Assembly: GCA_018398765.1 (NCBI GenBank) | Contig: JAHBMJ010001391.1 | Location: 1 to 31,551, forward strand | Length of the DNA: 31,551 nucleotides | Reading direction: 5' to 3' | Origin: Chromera velia | Lineage: Eukaryota; Sar; Chromeraceae | Shown: piece after piece, positions 12,052 to 23,078 of the stretch | Position numbering within the stretch: the stretch's first letter is position 1 | Layout: each line of letters begins with the position of its first letter | Translations under genes and position numbers: made by a program | The notes under the pieces: generated by a model | Seen by the model: only the letters and a program-made list of their open reading frames with translations | Told to the model about the DNA's origin: nothing | Databases searched by the model: none

Positions 12052-14074
12052 CTGCATGCATGCAGACATGGAGGATAAGTACACCGCATGCATGCATGAA
12101 GGCTCGAGGCAGCAATCGATCTATCGAGCAGTCTGCATGCCCACACGACCAGACGACGACCCTGAGAGTCCTTCAATTTCGGACGTGTCAGCCAGACGGC
12201 AGGAAGGCTGAAATACCAAACCAAAGCGACTTGCAGTTAGAGAACTGAAGAGCCGACCGACGGAATGAAGCGACCAGGGTGGCAAATTTAGCGGGGGAAG
12301 GGAAAGGAGGGCAGAGAGGAGCAAGAAAGTAGACAAACACAAAGCATATGGAAAAAAAGAGTACGGCGAAGTTGGGAGGAGAAAAAGGAAAAGGGACTGA
12401 GGCGCCTAGGGCAGGCTCCTGGATCGATGGATGCATGTAGACTTCAGTGCGACTGCATTTCTCCTCTCCAGCAACCGACCAGAGGACCAAGGTCTCGCGG
12501 GCTGCAAGAAAGGCAAAGAATTAAGAAACAAGAGAGGATGTCTTGTGTGGGTGTTTTCGCACACTTCACCGACGCTTTCTAACTTAAGTTCAACCTGTCA
12601 TGCATCAAGGTAGGCACGCGAGGGTATATATGTGCACGTGGAGTCTTTTCTCCGCCTGAAATGGGCCGCAGAAGACGGCATCTCGCCGGCCTGAAAGGGG
12701 ATTGCCGAACACGGCAAGAGGAGTGGATGAAAGCAATGCTGCAAACCTTTCGAGCTGTGCAGTCGTCCGACAATGCCTGCCGAGTTTACTTTTCTGTACT
12801 GCAGTCTCTCCATGTTGCAGACAGCAGTAAATATACAGCTTTCCAAATCAGGAAATGCCTGTTTGCATTCGGGCACTTCTGGACACATTCCAGATTGAGA
12901 AAAGAGATCAAGGCTTACCGGATGACCCTTCACCATAGTGCGTTACTCTACTCGTCGCCTCAAAAACGGAGCAGCTTCACAGTAGCCAGATCTTTGAGTA
13001 GATAGGCACAGAACCCGTCTCCTAAACAGACGTATAACACCACGCTGATGTTCAATTTGATTGAATCACGGGACTTCAGCACTGAGTCAACGTACGTGTC
13101 TGACGTACTCATCTCTGAGATTGGTACGTACGCAGGTGCAGTCAGGGAGATGACGGCACACAGACAAATCAACGCGCATCCAACTCTCACTTTTCATGAA
13201 TATATAAGAATTTTCGATCCGCAGAAATCCAAAAAATATTTTTAGAAAAATTAATTAAGCTATATAGGCAATTAAAAAAAAAATCATGAATGCATGCATG
13301 CATGCGGTCAAATTAATTCGATCGCGAATTTAAAAAAACAAGTTTGTTCGCGCGCATTCGCGCGCCAAGTGCGAAAATTGTATATAGGTTGGTGTGTCTG
13401 ACATCCGAGGGCAGCTCAGGTAAATCTGAGGCCATGAAAAGTATCGGAAATTCACATAAAATTTCTTGTGCATACACGTACCGCTGTGAGACTGAACACT
13501 GGATAAGCCACTGCATAGGGGAAGGGATACTCTTGTAGAAGAGATACCCGTACTACCCCACCTCTAACACCTAACACCCAACTCTCTTATTCTCTTTCCC
13601 CCTTTTACGGTTCCGGCTAGCTGCTATTCACTCTGACGGATCTAGTAGATGGAGGCACAAGATAAGAGGACACAAGAAAAACAGGAAAAGTGCATCCCCA
13701 GTTTTCATTCTATCATGATTCTGATTACAATGTATATAATTTTAGAACACTATTCAATTTTTATATATTTGTCTGAATATGGTAAGTAAAACAATTAAAT
13801 GAATACTTCATGTTTATTTTTTTTAAATTAGAGTATTAATCTAACAATAGCAATTAAGAAAAATTCACTTAAAACTGCACTTCAAATTACAGAAGTCATT
13901 TTGTATTCAATCGACATAATGCTCCTTATACATTAAGTGGTATAGATGTTTATAATTAAATAAAGTGAGGTTTAGTGAGGTTTCAAATTTAATCTGTTGT
14001 CCAACACACACAAGAAGCTGTGCACTAACGTTAGAAGTATCCAGCTAGCTCTGGATATGGATGACGATGGCGCG

Positions 14075-14104
14075 TCATAGTCATAGTCATAGTCATAGTC
14101 ATAG
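14075..14104. repeat. CATAGT hexamer tandem repeat
   Basis: Five consecutive copies of the hexamer CATAGT, all identical, at the right side of the AT-rich island. Confidence 0.9.
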
Positions 14105-14452
14105 TTTGTTGTTCAATAAAAGCTTTTTACGTATTTATGATGCATTCATTTCATCTGGTTTGTACGTCTATCTGCTATTTTTCCCCCTTCATTTCTGTAC
14201 GCTTCTTTCAACACCCCTTCTTTTCCAATCTACAATTTCCTCCTTGTTCCTTCTCTATTGATCTCCTCCTTTATTCAATTCTCCGTTCCTCCTTTTCTAC
14301 CGGTACAATCAGGAAAGAAGCTGTCCCTGTTGTTGATCGACTCCCAATTCGCCTCCCGCCACACTGCGGCACGCGTGCTCTTGGCAGGACAAGGCACATC
14401 TCTGCTCATTCATCACTTTTGGAGAATTCTGCGTGCAATGAGAGTCCAGAAA

Positions 14453-14454
14453 CA

Positions 14455-14500
<46 letters not shown>

Positions 14501-14511
14501 CACACACACAC

Positions 14512-14572
<61 letters not shown>
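14453..14572. repeat. CA array followed by GA array
   Basis: About 90 bases of CA with scattered CG interruptions, then about 32 bases of pure GA. It lies downstream of the EF-hand gene's stop codon. His/Thr-rich and Cys/Val-rich frames over it are not genes. Confidence 0.92.
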
Positions 14573-14576
<4 letters not shown>

Positions 14577-14695
14577 CATGCGAAAGTGTGTGGCAAACGT
14601 AGGGAGAGATTCGCAGCTAAGAAAAAGAGGCGCGAAGAAAAACATTCAGGGGAAAGAAAAAGACGCAGTTCTCTTCGGACGGAAGGTGCGACAAA

Positions 14696-16531
14696 TTAAG
14701 GAAGAACTATACATGTATACCAGTGACAGACGGACGAGGGGACGAAAAGAGTGACGGACGTTTGAAGAAAATCCCTATAGTTGATCGGATCCTCCCCTCC
14801 GCAGACATCTCTGCACCCGTCAAGTGCACAACGTGCATGGGTTTGGCAACTATTTTTTTGCACTATTTGGGAATTTATTGTCGAATTTTCTTCAAACAAC
14901 GCCCGCTCTATATATGTTTCTATACTGATGTGCACACTTGATCAAGTCCCTCCTTCCGCTGATGGGCGCCCTTGACCGATCAAGCAGACAAACAAACAAA
15001 CAAAAAAATAAAGAAAAGGTCCGCTCCAGAAAAGGAGGCAGTTGGGGCGACGAGACGCTGTCACCTTGCATTGAGCACTTAGAAAGACCGGCAGTCAGAC
15101 AGAAAGACGGGCAGACAGGCAGGTGAGAGATGATTGTTTTCATCGATGACTTCTCTGTCCACATGCACGGACAAGAACATGCACGCAACTGCAGGGCATC
15201 CGCAGATCCTCCTCGCTTGAGCTGTTACTTCCCATAGCAGCACACCAATCACAAAACAGAGGTCTTTGGAGAACATAGCTCGACAACATGACTGGAGGCT
15301 GTGCGGAACAATAGAAAAGGCCGCACATTGAATTCTGTTGGACCCCATCTCTCGTTATATCCGTGAGTCTGTGTCTGTGTCTGTGTCTGTCATATTTCAC
15401 TCAAAGCAGAACAGCAGAAGAAAGAAGGAATGAAGGAAGAAAGAAAGAAACACAGAAGCATGAAGACGAAGACAGAGAGAATGACTTTCATCCATCTGCG
15501 CCCTCCCTTCCTGCTTCTCAGAGAGAGAGGGAGAGCGAGAATGTGTGTGTGAGAGAGGTGTGAGGGAGGCAGGAAAGCATGCATGTGGGTGTCAACTCAT
15601 GACTGTCTGTCTGTCTTTCTCCTGTTGACTGGCTGGCTGACTAACTTGATCAAATTGTCTACTTCATCCTGGGTCAGCGGTTCCCCCACATTTCTCATCA
15701 AATTTCTGAACACCTTCTGTGAAATCATTCCCGTCTGCTCAGGGTCGAAGGAGTGAAAGACCTGGACAAGGTCGGAGAAGTTGTCGTTGTCCTTCTGCTT
15801 TGCTGCGCAGAAACCGAAGAAGAGCTCCAGTGAAACAGCCCCGTTTGCTCTCTTGTTCGCAACAGACACGAATTGCCTGAGTTCGTCCTCTGTAGGCGCC
15901 AGGCCTGCTGTACGCATGACTATTGCAATTTGTTCGGGTTTAATGGTTCCCCTGTTCCCCTGCAGACAGAAATTCAACAATGCAAGCACAAGATTGGACC
16001 CTGGGAAGATGCACAGATAGATAGACGGATAGATAGATACATAGATAGAGAGAGGGNNNNNNNNNNNNNNNNNNNNNNNNNNNNNNNNNNNNNNNNNNNN
16101 NNNGGGGGGACGGAGAGAGAGAGAGAATCTCGATGGGGATGCCACGTAGGAAGGAGAGTGGAAAGAATTGAAGGAAGCCACTGGGGGAGGGGGAACGTGA
16201 GGATCCAGAAGATGAAACGCGGGCACGGAAGACTAGAAGAACAGGGAAATACAGACTGAGGAAGATGAAGAGTCATAGCCAGGTTCCACAAACACGAACA
16301 TCCCCCAACCAGACGAAGCACAGTGACAAGCGCATGAAATCAATCGGTCACAATTCAACCTCATGTGTGCATGCAGGTCGGACCTTGTCCTGTTCTTTGA
16401 AGTAGTGCTTGATTTGTTGGACTTTGGCAGCCCCAAAAACGTCAATCGCCCGTGCTTCCATAGTCTGATCGATGTATACAAGGTCTCGCACCAACCGGCG
16501 GGCCGACCGAATGAACCCGTCTACACGTGCC
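14696..16531 (-). CDS. Calmodulin-like EF-hand protein with degenerate calcium loops, three exons seen
   Basis: Exons in transcript order: 16531-16384, 15959-15646, 14810-14696 (stop TAA). Using the ATG at 16461-16459, the coding sum is 507 nt (168 residues), close to calmodulin's 149. Exon 1 is open 5' of that ATG to a possible 3' splice site at 16532, so a longer N-terminus is possible. Four EF-hand positions align with calmodulin: DKGNRGTIKPEQ, ANKRANGAVSLE, DPEQTGMISQKV and VCGGEDPINYRD. Each lacks several calcium ligands; three of the four lack an acidic residue at position 12, and none keeps Asp/Asn at positions 1, 3 and 5 together. Helices between them (IVMRTAGLAPTEDELRQF, LMRNVGEPLTQDEVDNLI) follow calmodulin closely. 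This pattern fits myosin essential-light-chain-like proteins or other IQ-motif binders rather than a calcium sensor. The third exon is supported by matching phase and the INYRDFL motif. Confidence 0.8.
15362..15391. repeat. GTGTCT hexamer repeat in EF-hand gene intron
   Basis: Short tandem array of GTGTCT, about four copies, within the intron between the second and third exons of the EF-hand gene. Confidence 0.8.
16014..16056. repeat. GATA tetranucleotide array at gap edge
   Basis: GATA-type repeats run into the assembly gap and probably caused it. The array lies in the first intron of the EF-hand gene. Confidence 0.85.
16057..16103. other. Assembly gap (47 N)
   Basis: A run of N bases flanked by GATA/GA repeats on the left and G-rich GA sequence on the right. 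It is intronic for the EF-hand gene, so no coding sequence is lost. Its true length is unknown. Confidence 1.
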
Positions 16532-17159
16532 CTGGACAATCAAAAGAGATGTCTCAGGTTGAAGGCGATCTTGGATAAGTTCGAATGGCCTCTGTAAAGG
16601 AAAATGACTGCATCGAAACACTGTCACTCCGCCACTGTCACCCCTGGCACTGAGCTGTGCATCATTGTGCATCAATGGACCGAGTCTGTCGTAGTCTGTC
16701 AGAGCAAGTAAGAGTCTCAGTCTGACAACTGCATTTGTCAATTTCGGCATGCGCGCAAAGTGAGACCATCTGTTGCGCATGCAACACTTCATGTCAGTCA
16801 TGCAGTATTAATATCGGTGTGCTCATTGCATACATGCTCACAGTGCTCAGTGCCTATATATGATCAAACTTCATCTGATAAGTTCATCAAACACATATCA
16901 TTGAAGATGTTATGGAGTCACCCACCAAGTTTTTCAGCTGTGCGCCTGAAATCAACAGATTGATTTCATGCCCTGATTCTTTTTCTTTCGCCTTGCAACC
17001 TTTTTGCAAACTCGGCACCCTGACAGTGGCACCTGCGGTGCGTCCCTAGACAACGTGAATGCATGCATTATGTATTAGAATTTGACTGACTCCCGCTTCC
17101 ACTCTTCACCTTCGCCACTGTCACTCTTCCATCACCACCTCGCAGGTGGTTGCAGAATT
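16532..17159. other. Divergent intergenic region between EF-hand gene and ABCG gene
   Basis: About 0.6 kb separates the outermost exons of two divergently transcribed genes, so both promoters should lie here unless a further 5' EF-hand exon does. I see an AATGCATGCATT palindrome near 17060 and GCATGC-type sites near 16750 and 16780. There is no clear TATA box at a supported distance. A CGCAG/TGCAG pair at 17143-17155, just before the ABCG ATG, could be a 3' splice site for a non-coding 5' exon. Confidence 0.45.
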
Positions 17160-19082
17160 ATGAAAGCCCCCATACAATTTCGTGCCGGTGGCCTCACGTT
17201 CCTCGTCTGCTTTCTTCTCGAGCTGTTGCACTCGTCGGAGAGCAGCACACTGACCGGAGCGTCTGAAAACTGCAACAACGCCACCTGGGTGCAGGAGAAG
17301 CTCTGTCCTGAAGACTTCAGTTTCAAAGGAGCCGACGATCCTTTCGTCTGTCGCTGTTCGGTTTTGAACTATTTTGCCGTATGCGAAGACGGTTTCATGG
17401 ATTCTGTTTCGCCCTCCAATTGTGATCTGGAGTTCGGCGCTTGGAACACGACGGCATGCTGTCCGGGGTACTTCTGTCCCGGGAAAGCTTCTTGCATGGC
17501 AGAGTGCCCAAAGGGAGGGTACTGCCCGGGTCCGCTGACCGAAGAGAACGCAAAGGGAGATGTGCAATGTGTGATGGGTTCGCCGAAGGCCGGACTCGGG
17601 TGCCCTGGTGGGGTTGCGAGTCCATTGGACAGATTGTGCCCAGCCGGACACTTTTGTCCCAATACTAAGACAAGGGAGATATGCCCGGAGGGAAGTTTCT
17701 GCCCGGAGGGAGTCACTGAGCCGATTAAGTGTCGGGTAACGGAGAAGTGTCCAAGAGGCAGTGAGAGGCCTCAGGCTTTCTATCTCCCTTTGCTGTTGGC
17801 ATTTTTCTCCTCCCCGCTTTTGTTCATTTTATTCTTGGGCCACCGGGCTTTCAAAAAACACGGGGGCGCTTCGAAAGGCGTCTTCAGGAAGATGGCGTAT
17901 GGCGTCGCTTGCCTTCTTTTGGTTCCGATAGGAATTCTGATTTTGCTGTTCAAAGCCCTCCGGTCCTTTTTCATGAAATTGTACTTTCTGGTTTGGGAAA
18001 CAATTTTCCCAATTCTGACAGCACCCGCATCAGCCAACTCACTTTATGAAGACCCGATTACTCTCGTGGTCTGTCGGTTTACCGTCTCGAAGATCTTCAA
18101 AGACATTTCTTTTCAACTAGAGGCAGGGCGACTCTGCGCAATTATGGGGTCGTCTGGGGCAGGAAAGAGTACTCTTTCGGACTGGATTTCTTATAGGTTG
18201 GTTTTGGCAAGGCTTCCGGGAAGGGAGAAATTTTCAATGTTTGAATTCACAGGTTCCACAATGCGCTTTCAACCAAATCTACATCCTAGCGTGATTGAAC
18301 ATCAGCACAAGTTCACGCAGACCTCTCCGGAGCATTGACCGAAAACACGTTTCTATTCTTCCCTTTTCTTTTTTTGAAACAATACGTCTTCATGTCAGCT
18401 GCTGATGTGTGCAAGCGTGAATGTTATTTGTTGGTGCAGGTCGCCTCGAAGTGTCCGTCGAAAAGAGAATTACGCAAACGGCAAGTTTGGATCTCCGTCG
18501 GGTGTCTTCATCTCCACGGGAACGGGGAACAAGGAGATGTTTGACCTCTACAAACACCACTCCAGACTGTACGCACTCATCGGACTCGCACCGCAATTCG
18601 AAATCATCTACCACAATTTGAAGGTCACTCGAGCAGGCGGACAGTCGGACACTCAGACAGGCAGACAAACAGACAGATGGATAGGCAGGCAAGTGGGCAT
18701 TCTCACAGATAGATGGACATGCAGACAGGGAAACAGACAGACAGACAAACAGACAGGAATATAGAGAAACATGGACGAGTGACGAAGTCTAGGACGAAAA
18801 AACAATTCGGCTGTCCGGCAGATTGCATCCACGCAGTGGCTCTGTGAATGTCCTGCAAATTAAGACAGTCACTTTAGATGGAAGGCGAAAGCTCAACCAA
18901 GTACTGCTTCAGAGATCTCTCAATCATCTCGTGAGAGAATTTATTCAACAAGAGGAAGGGCAGGACACCCTCGATTATGATCGATGAATCTGAGAATGCT
19001 GTTGTTTGAGTCATTTATATTCTCGGCGCATCTCTTTCTAGATTTCTTGAAAACCATCTTTCTGTGTGTGCCTTTTCCTCTC

Positions 19083-19158
<76 letters not shown>

Positions 19159-20844
19159 TGTGTGTGTGTCTGTGTGTGTGCAGGTGGTTGAATACCTCCG
19201 GTATCAAGGCTTGATGCGGAACCCGAAGTATTCGGACGAGCTCCTCGACAAGTGGCTGAAGAGATTCAAGATGAGGGAGAAGCGAAACGACCTGATCTCC
19301 ATCCTTTCAGGAGGGCAGAAGAAAAGGGTCAACGTGCTTGCAGAAATCATCGGAGGGGCACGGATTCTTCTCCTTGATGAGGCAACTTCAGGTCAGGTGA
19401 GGTCATCTCAGGTCCTCAAGTTTTCATTCTAGTCCATGCATGCACCAAACGATACATGGGACTTCTTTTGTAATTCGTAGAGGCAGCTAGCGCCAACTTT
19501 AGGAGAGAGACTCTGCGCTTCCTTCCTCTCAGCACGTCTTTCGGGTTGTCATTCGGAGAGACAGACAAGGACCGGGAACGGATTTCCATTTTGGATTCTT
19601 GGCAGCGGCCTCGTGCCCAAAACCACTTGCATGTCCATAAAGTGCTGAAAAGAGAAGCTGTCACTCACCTAGATCGAAGTGCAATCATTCTGATTTTGTC
19701 TGCTCTCCCCTGCATGAATGCATGAATGCAGGACTGGACTCGGACACCACGCAAGTGTTTGCATTTATGAATTCTGTATGTAAATGAATTCTGTGAATTC
19801 TGTAGGAAAGTAAATGAATGCAGGTCTGGACTCGGACACAACGCAAGTGATCATGGCTGCTCTCCGAGAATACGCCAAGGAAGAGGGTGCCATTATTATG
19901 GTGGTGATACACCAACCCTCGCAGGATGTGTTCGACCAGTTTGGCGATGTTCTGTACCTAGACACAGGAAGGGGAAAGGGCAGAGTGGCATACTTCGGGG
20001 AAAGAGACCAGGCCATTAGGTAGGCATGCAGGGCAGAGGGACAGACAGCAAGCGAGGGTACGAGCGCGAGGGCTGTGCGGTGATTGCTTAATTCTGTTTC
20101 CAAGCATTCTCATGTACATTATGCAACCAGCTCTGCCTGCGTCTTGGCGATTGTGGAGAAAGAAACTGCATGACGAACGTACTTCATTTTCAGGATACAC
20201 CGTTGCAGCTTGTTTGGTTGCCAGCAGCATCGTTCCCATGAGACACAGAGCGGCCACGTACACACGGTCACATGAGCGCACGACGAAGAAAAGTGCAGGG
20301 AGATTCCTCCGATGAAGATCACTTCCCATCGATTGGTCTCAATCTCTTCTTTTCCTCCTCGCTTCATTCTGAGACTCTTCCATCCACCCGTTCCCCCATG
20401 CCACCTTTGTATCGATGGCATATGGAAAAGTGCATGTATGCACTGACTGCATGATGCAGATACTTCTATCTGAATGCCCTCGGAGACGGCCTCCATGGGG
20501 AGCGTCAGCATCTCGGTAGGTCGCTGGGACGATCCCCACCACAAAATATCACCACCTCGGCATTCCTACAGAACAAAAGAGAAAAAACTTTCTTTTTAGC
20601 GCTCCACCACTTTATAGGCGCATGTGCAGCACACAAAGAAAGACCAGTGCTGAAACGAAATTTCTTTGCAACAAACGTGTCACTGTTGCACAAGGTGCTT
20701 TCTCTATCTCCACTTCCCTTCCTCCTGCACATTATCCCTCTAGCAGTCTTGTAGTTTGTCTCTTTCTCCCTCGGTCTGCCTGCTTGTCTCTCTCTCTCTC
20801 TCTCTCTCTCTGTCTGTCTCTCTCTGTCTCTGTCTCTGTCTCTT

Positions 20845-20885
<41 letters not shown>

Positions 20886-22673
20886 GTCGACTGGTCTGAG
20901 TCCCCGGCGTGCCCCTTGCATGCAGGAGATCTGGATACAGCAATGGACATCTGGAGCGTCGAGGGTCTAATGCGTTTGACTGAAATTCTCCACAGAGAGG
21001 AGCTCCCTTCGACCTCCCAGTGGGACAGGTTCGAGGCCGTGGAGGCTTTCAAGTACCACGTGGAGCAGTTGGTCTCGGGGGACATGAGGGACGAGAAGAA
21101 AGTGCCCAGAGAAAGGAAATTGCAGGAAGCGGTCCGGTGGATTTTGGAGAAAGGATGGGACAGCAAGGGTCTCAGCGACGAGGCGGCTTTGGTTTCGAGG
21201 CTTCTGGAAAAGATGAAGACGATGAATTCTGCTGACACGATCATGGGTCTTTTGAAGGAAAGGCAAAAGGCGTTTGACGATCTCGTCAAGAGCAGACCGG
21301 ATACAGACGATCCTGAGAACCTCACCAAGATTCTCTACAGTGGGCACTGGAGAGAGATTGTCTCCCACCCAGTTTTTATGGTCTCGAAGGAGACCCCCCG
21401 ATGGCACAAACGCACAAACGAGTCGCCTTCCTGAGACAATTGTGGACGCTTCTCAAGCAAAGATTCTGCCAGTACAAAAACACCATCACAGCTCAGGTGG
21501 GTGAGTGCCTCGAAAGAGGTGTCAGATGAGGCCACTCTGCAGCACAAGCATGCTGCTGCCTCGTTGTAGAGAAGAAATGTGTGACGAGAGTCTGAAGATA
21601 AGAATGGAAACTAGATGATTCGAAAGCAAAGCAAATCAAAGCACTGATGGCATGCAATGGGCTTCCAGAGTCATTGCCTGATTCAAAATGCAGCAAATGT
21701 CGATCGATCGTCATCAGAGTCGCTCGATCAAATAGCAATTAATTCTCCTCCCTCGTTCCGATCCTGTTGGCTAGCTCGGCAGCCTCCGGTTGAGCTGCGG
21801 GGTCTTTGTCGTTGATATTCGCTCTGTCTCTCCGTGTGTTTATTCTGAATCCCCCTCTTCTCTCTCTCGCATGGCCGGAATGAACTGCATATTGACGAAC
21901 ACAATTTTGTTTGTGTGCAGATGGTCACCCTCCTCATTCCTCTCACGGCCTCTCTAAGCCTTGGGTATCTTTTCCACGTGTACACATTTGAAGGGATTGT
22001 ACCCACTATGTTCACGATCTGTCTGTGCATCTCCCTAATTATGTGTCAAGAGGGGACGAAATATTCCGGGGAGGACATGGAAGGCATTTTTAGGGAAGGC
22101 AGATGCGGGGTGTCGCTTCTGGCAATTTACATCGTTCGTGATCTGTTCGGCATGTTCTTTACGACAATGATGACAATCGCATTTACGGCCATAGCTTTTC
22201 TCTTAGACACCAACATGACTTTTCGTGCGCTTTTCAATCGCATGCTTGCCATTTCGGCAGCTTCCTCTGGCCTCGGCATGCTCATTTCAGTGTTGACTGA
22301 CCGGAAATCTGCAGTTTTGATTGCTGCCGTTGGCCCGCTCGTTTTTTGTCTTCTCTCTGGATTTGCTCCTCGTCGTACAGAATTTGGCAAAAGTTTTGAA
22401 CCGGTTTTTGATCTCTCCTATGTTCGATGGGCACTCGAAAGCCTCGTAGTCGAGGAGACAGTCAGACTGACTCCAGCCTACGAACAAATCAGACAGGTCT
22501 TGTACAATCAGTTTGGATTCACAGCCAGGGGGCTCGGTGCCTTTGACTTTGCCAACACCATGGTGTGGGTGTACGCCGCCGTGTTCCGTTTTTTGACGTT
22601 TGTTTTTTTGAAACTCCACTTTGTAACGGAAGAGTTCAAAGAGACAAAGCCACATCAATCACAAAAAAAATGA
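17160..22673 (+). CDS. ABCG-family (WBC) half-transporter with Cys-rich ectodomain, seven exons, one apparent frameshift
   Basis: Exons: 17160-18196, 18440-18623, 19184-19391, 19824-20019, 20460-20515, 20926-21496, 21921-22673. Architecture: signal peptide (1-25); Cys-rich ectodomain with repeated CPxGxxC units like GCC2/GCC3 (about 35-200); two hydrophobic segments (about 205-275); a nucleotide-binding domain with Walker A GSSGAGKST (330-338), Q-loop in GLAPQFE (Q398), signature LSGGQKKRVN (448-457), Walker B ILLLDEATSG (468-477), D-loop GLDS and switch His in VVIHQPS (H506); a helical linker; and a C-terminal six-helix membrane domain. NBD before TMD plus the Cys-rich N-terminus matches plant ABCG24/28-type proteins, which act as dimers exporting lipids or other hydrophobic compounds; the substrate here is unknown. 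The frame shifts by one base near the C6 run at 21394-21399, after which VAFLRQLWTLLKQRF resumes the family sequence. One added base gives 3,006 nt (1,001 residues). This is either a sequencing error or a disabling mutation. Confidence 0.92.
18640..18765. repeat. Degenerate CAGA-type repeat in ABCG intron 2
   Basis: Degenerate CAGA/CAGG tetranucleotide repeats start about 15 bases after the end of exon 2, in the same position relative to a 5' splice site as the CAGA array in the channel gene. Confidence 0.7.
19078..19180. repeat. CT then GT array abutting ABCG exon 3 3' splice site
   Basis: A CT run (about 19078-19121) passes into a GT run that ends directly in the CAG of the 3' splice site at 19181-19183. 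The microsatellite therefore occupies the polypyrimidine-tract position. Confidence 0.92.
19724..19757 (+). repeat. Decoy copy of ABCG exon 4 start (3' splice site plus D-loop codons)
   Basis: GAATGCAG plus 26 bases at 19732-19757 repeats GAATGCAG plus the first 26 bases of exon 4 (19824-19849) with two mismatches. The copy encodes GLDSDTTQV in the same phase, then runs to FAFMNSVCK and a stop. A GTATGT lies at 19776. Splicing to the downstream copy gives the intact transporter, so the upstream copy is read as a duplicated relic or decoy exon. Confidence 0.85.
20758..20887. repeat. CT/CTGT array in ABCG intron 5
   Basis: Pyrimidine-rich array of CT with CTGT and TCTG interruptions, ending about 40 bases before the 3' splice site TGCATGCAG at 20925. 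Confidence 0.9.
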
Positions 22674-22828
22674 CCTGCCACATGTATACTGTACGGAAAG
22701 AAAAAAAATATCTTCAAGCAGCTCTGTGGAAGCAGCTAGTCAAGCAGCTTCTCCCTTAGCAGAAACACGTGGCTAGACACGTGGTCTAAGCCTAGGTCTA
22801 AGCCCATCAAAAGTATCATAACAATGCT

Positions 22829-23078
22829 CTAGGCGACGCACAGTGGTTAAAAAAAAAAAGGAATAGACATGTCGAGATTTTTTTTTCTTTTTTTTTTTTT
22901 TGCTTGGTGGTCAAAGGTCCAAGCAAACTTAGCTAGACTTAGCAAAGATAGGTTTTGTAGTTAGATGTGTTGTTGTTATATGTTTGGCACTTCCAATAAA
23001 ATAATAGAAAAAAAAATAAAAAAGATCAGGCTTCTCGAGATTCTTTTTTCTTTTTTTTTATCACTGTGCGTCGCCTAG
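22829..23078. mobile_element. 250-bp MITE with 17-bp perfect terminal inverted repeats and 8-bp target-site duplication
   Basis: The left end reads CTAGGCGACGCACAGTG (22829-22845) and the right end is its exact reverse complement (23062-23078). Similarity continues inward into A-runs on the left and T-runs on the right. ACAATGCT flanks both sides (22821-22828 and 23079-23086) as an exact direct repeat, the expected target-site duplication. The interior is AT-rich with no coding capacity. An 8-bp duplication is typical of hAT elements (also of P elements), and the inverted repeat contains a CAGTG sub-motif, so a hAT-derived non-autonomous element is the likeliest class. It lies about 150 bases after the ABCG stop codon. 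Confidence 0.85.

Larger units (their letters stand above)
12052..14695. other. Intergenic region between PLAC8 and EF-hand genes
   Basis: The missing PLAC8 start exon probably lies in the first few hundred bases. An open frame at 12661-13005 (+, 114 aa) and overlapping minus frames have no recognised domain. About 13200-14140 is an AT-rich island containing a GCATGCATGC run (about 13289-13305), a tandem 10-mer TTCGCGCGC(A/C) at 13347-13366 and a hexamer array of CATAGT (14075-14104). I see no RNA gene. Confidence 0.5.

Noticed and set aside
12131-12207. Possible PLAC8 first exon (reading SCRLADTSEIEGLSGSSSG)
   Set aside because: Phase would fit a 5' splice site near 12141, but the usual Trp before the first Cys motif is missing and no start codon is evident.
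12661-13005. 114-codon ATG open frame
   Set aside because: No recognised domain, an equally long frame on the opposite strand, and no exon signals that tie it to a neighbour.
15140-15400. Minus frame containing MGSNSSSEEDL, a possible myristoylation start
   Set aside because: It lies in the EF-hand gene intron with no downstream continuation that I could support.
21381-21422. A 42-nt mini-intron repairing the ABCG frame
   Set aside because: GTCTCG to CGAG leaves the wrong phase, and its size is far below the other introns; a single-base deletion is simpler.
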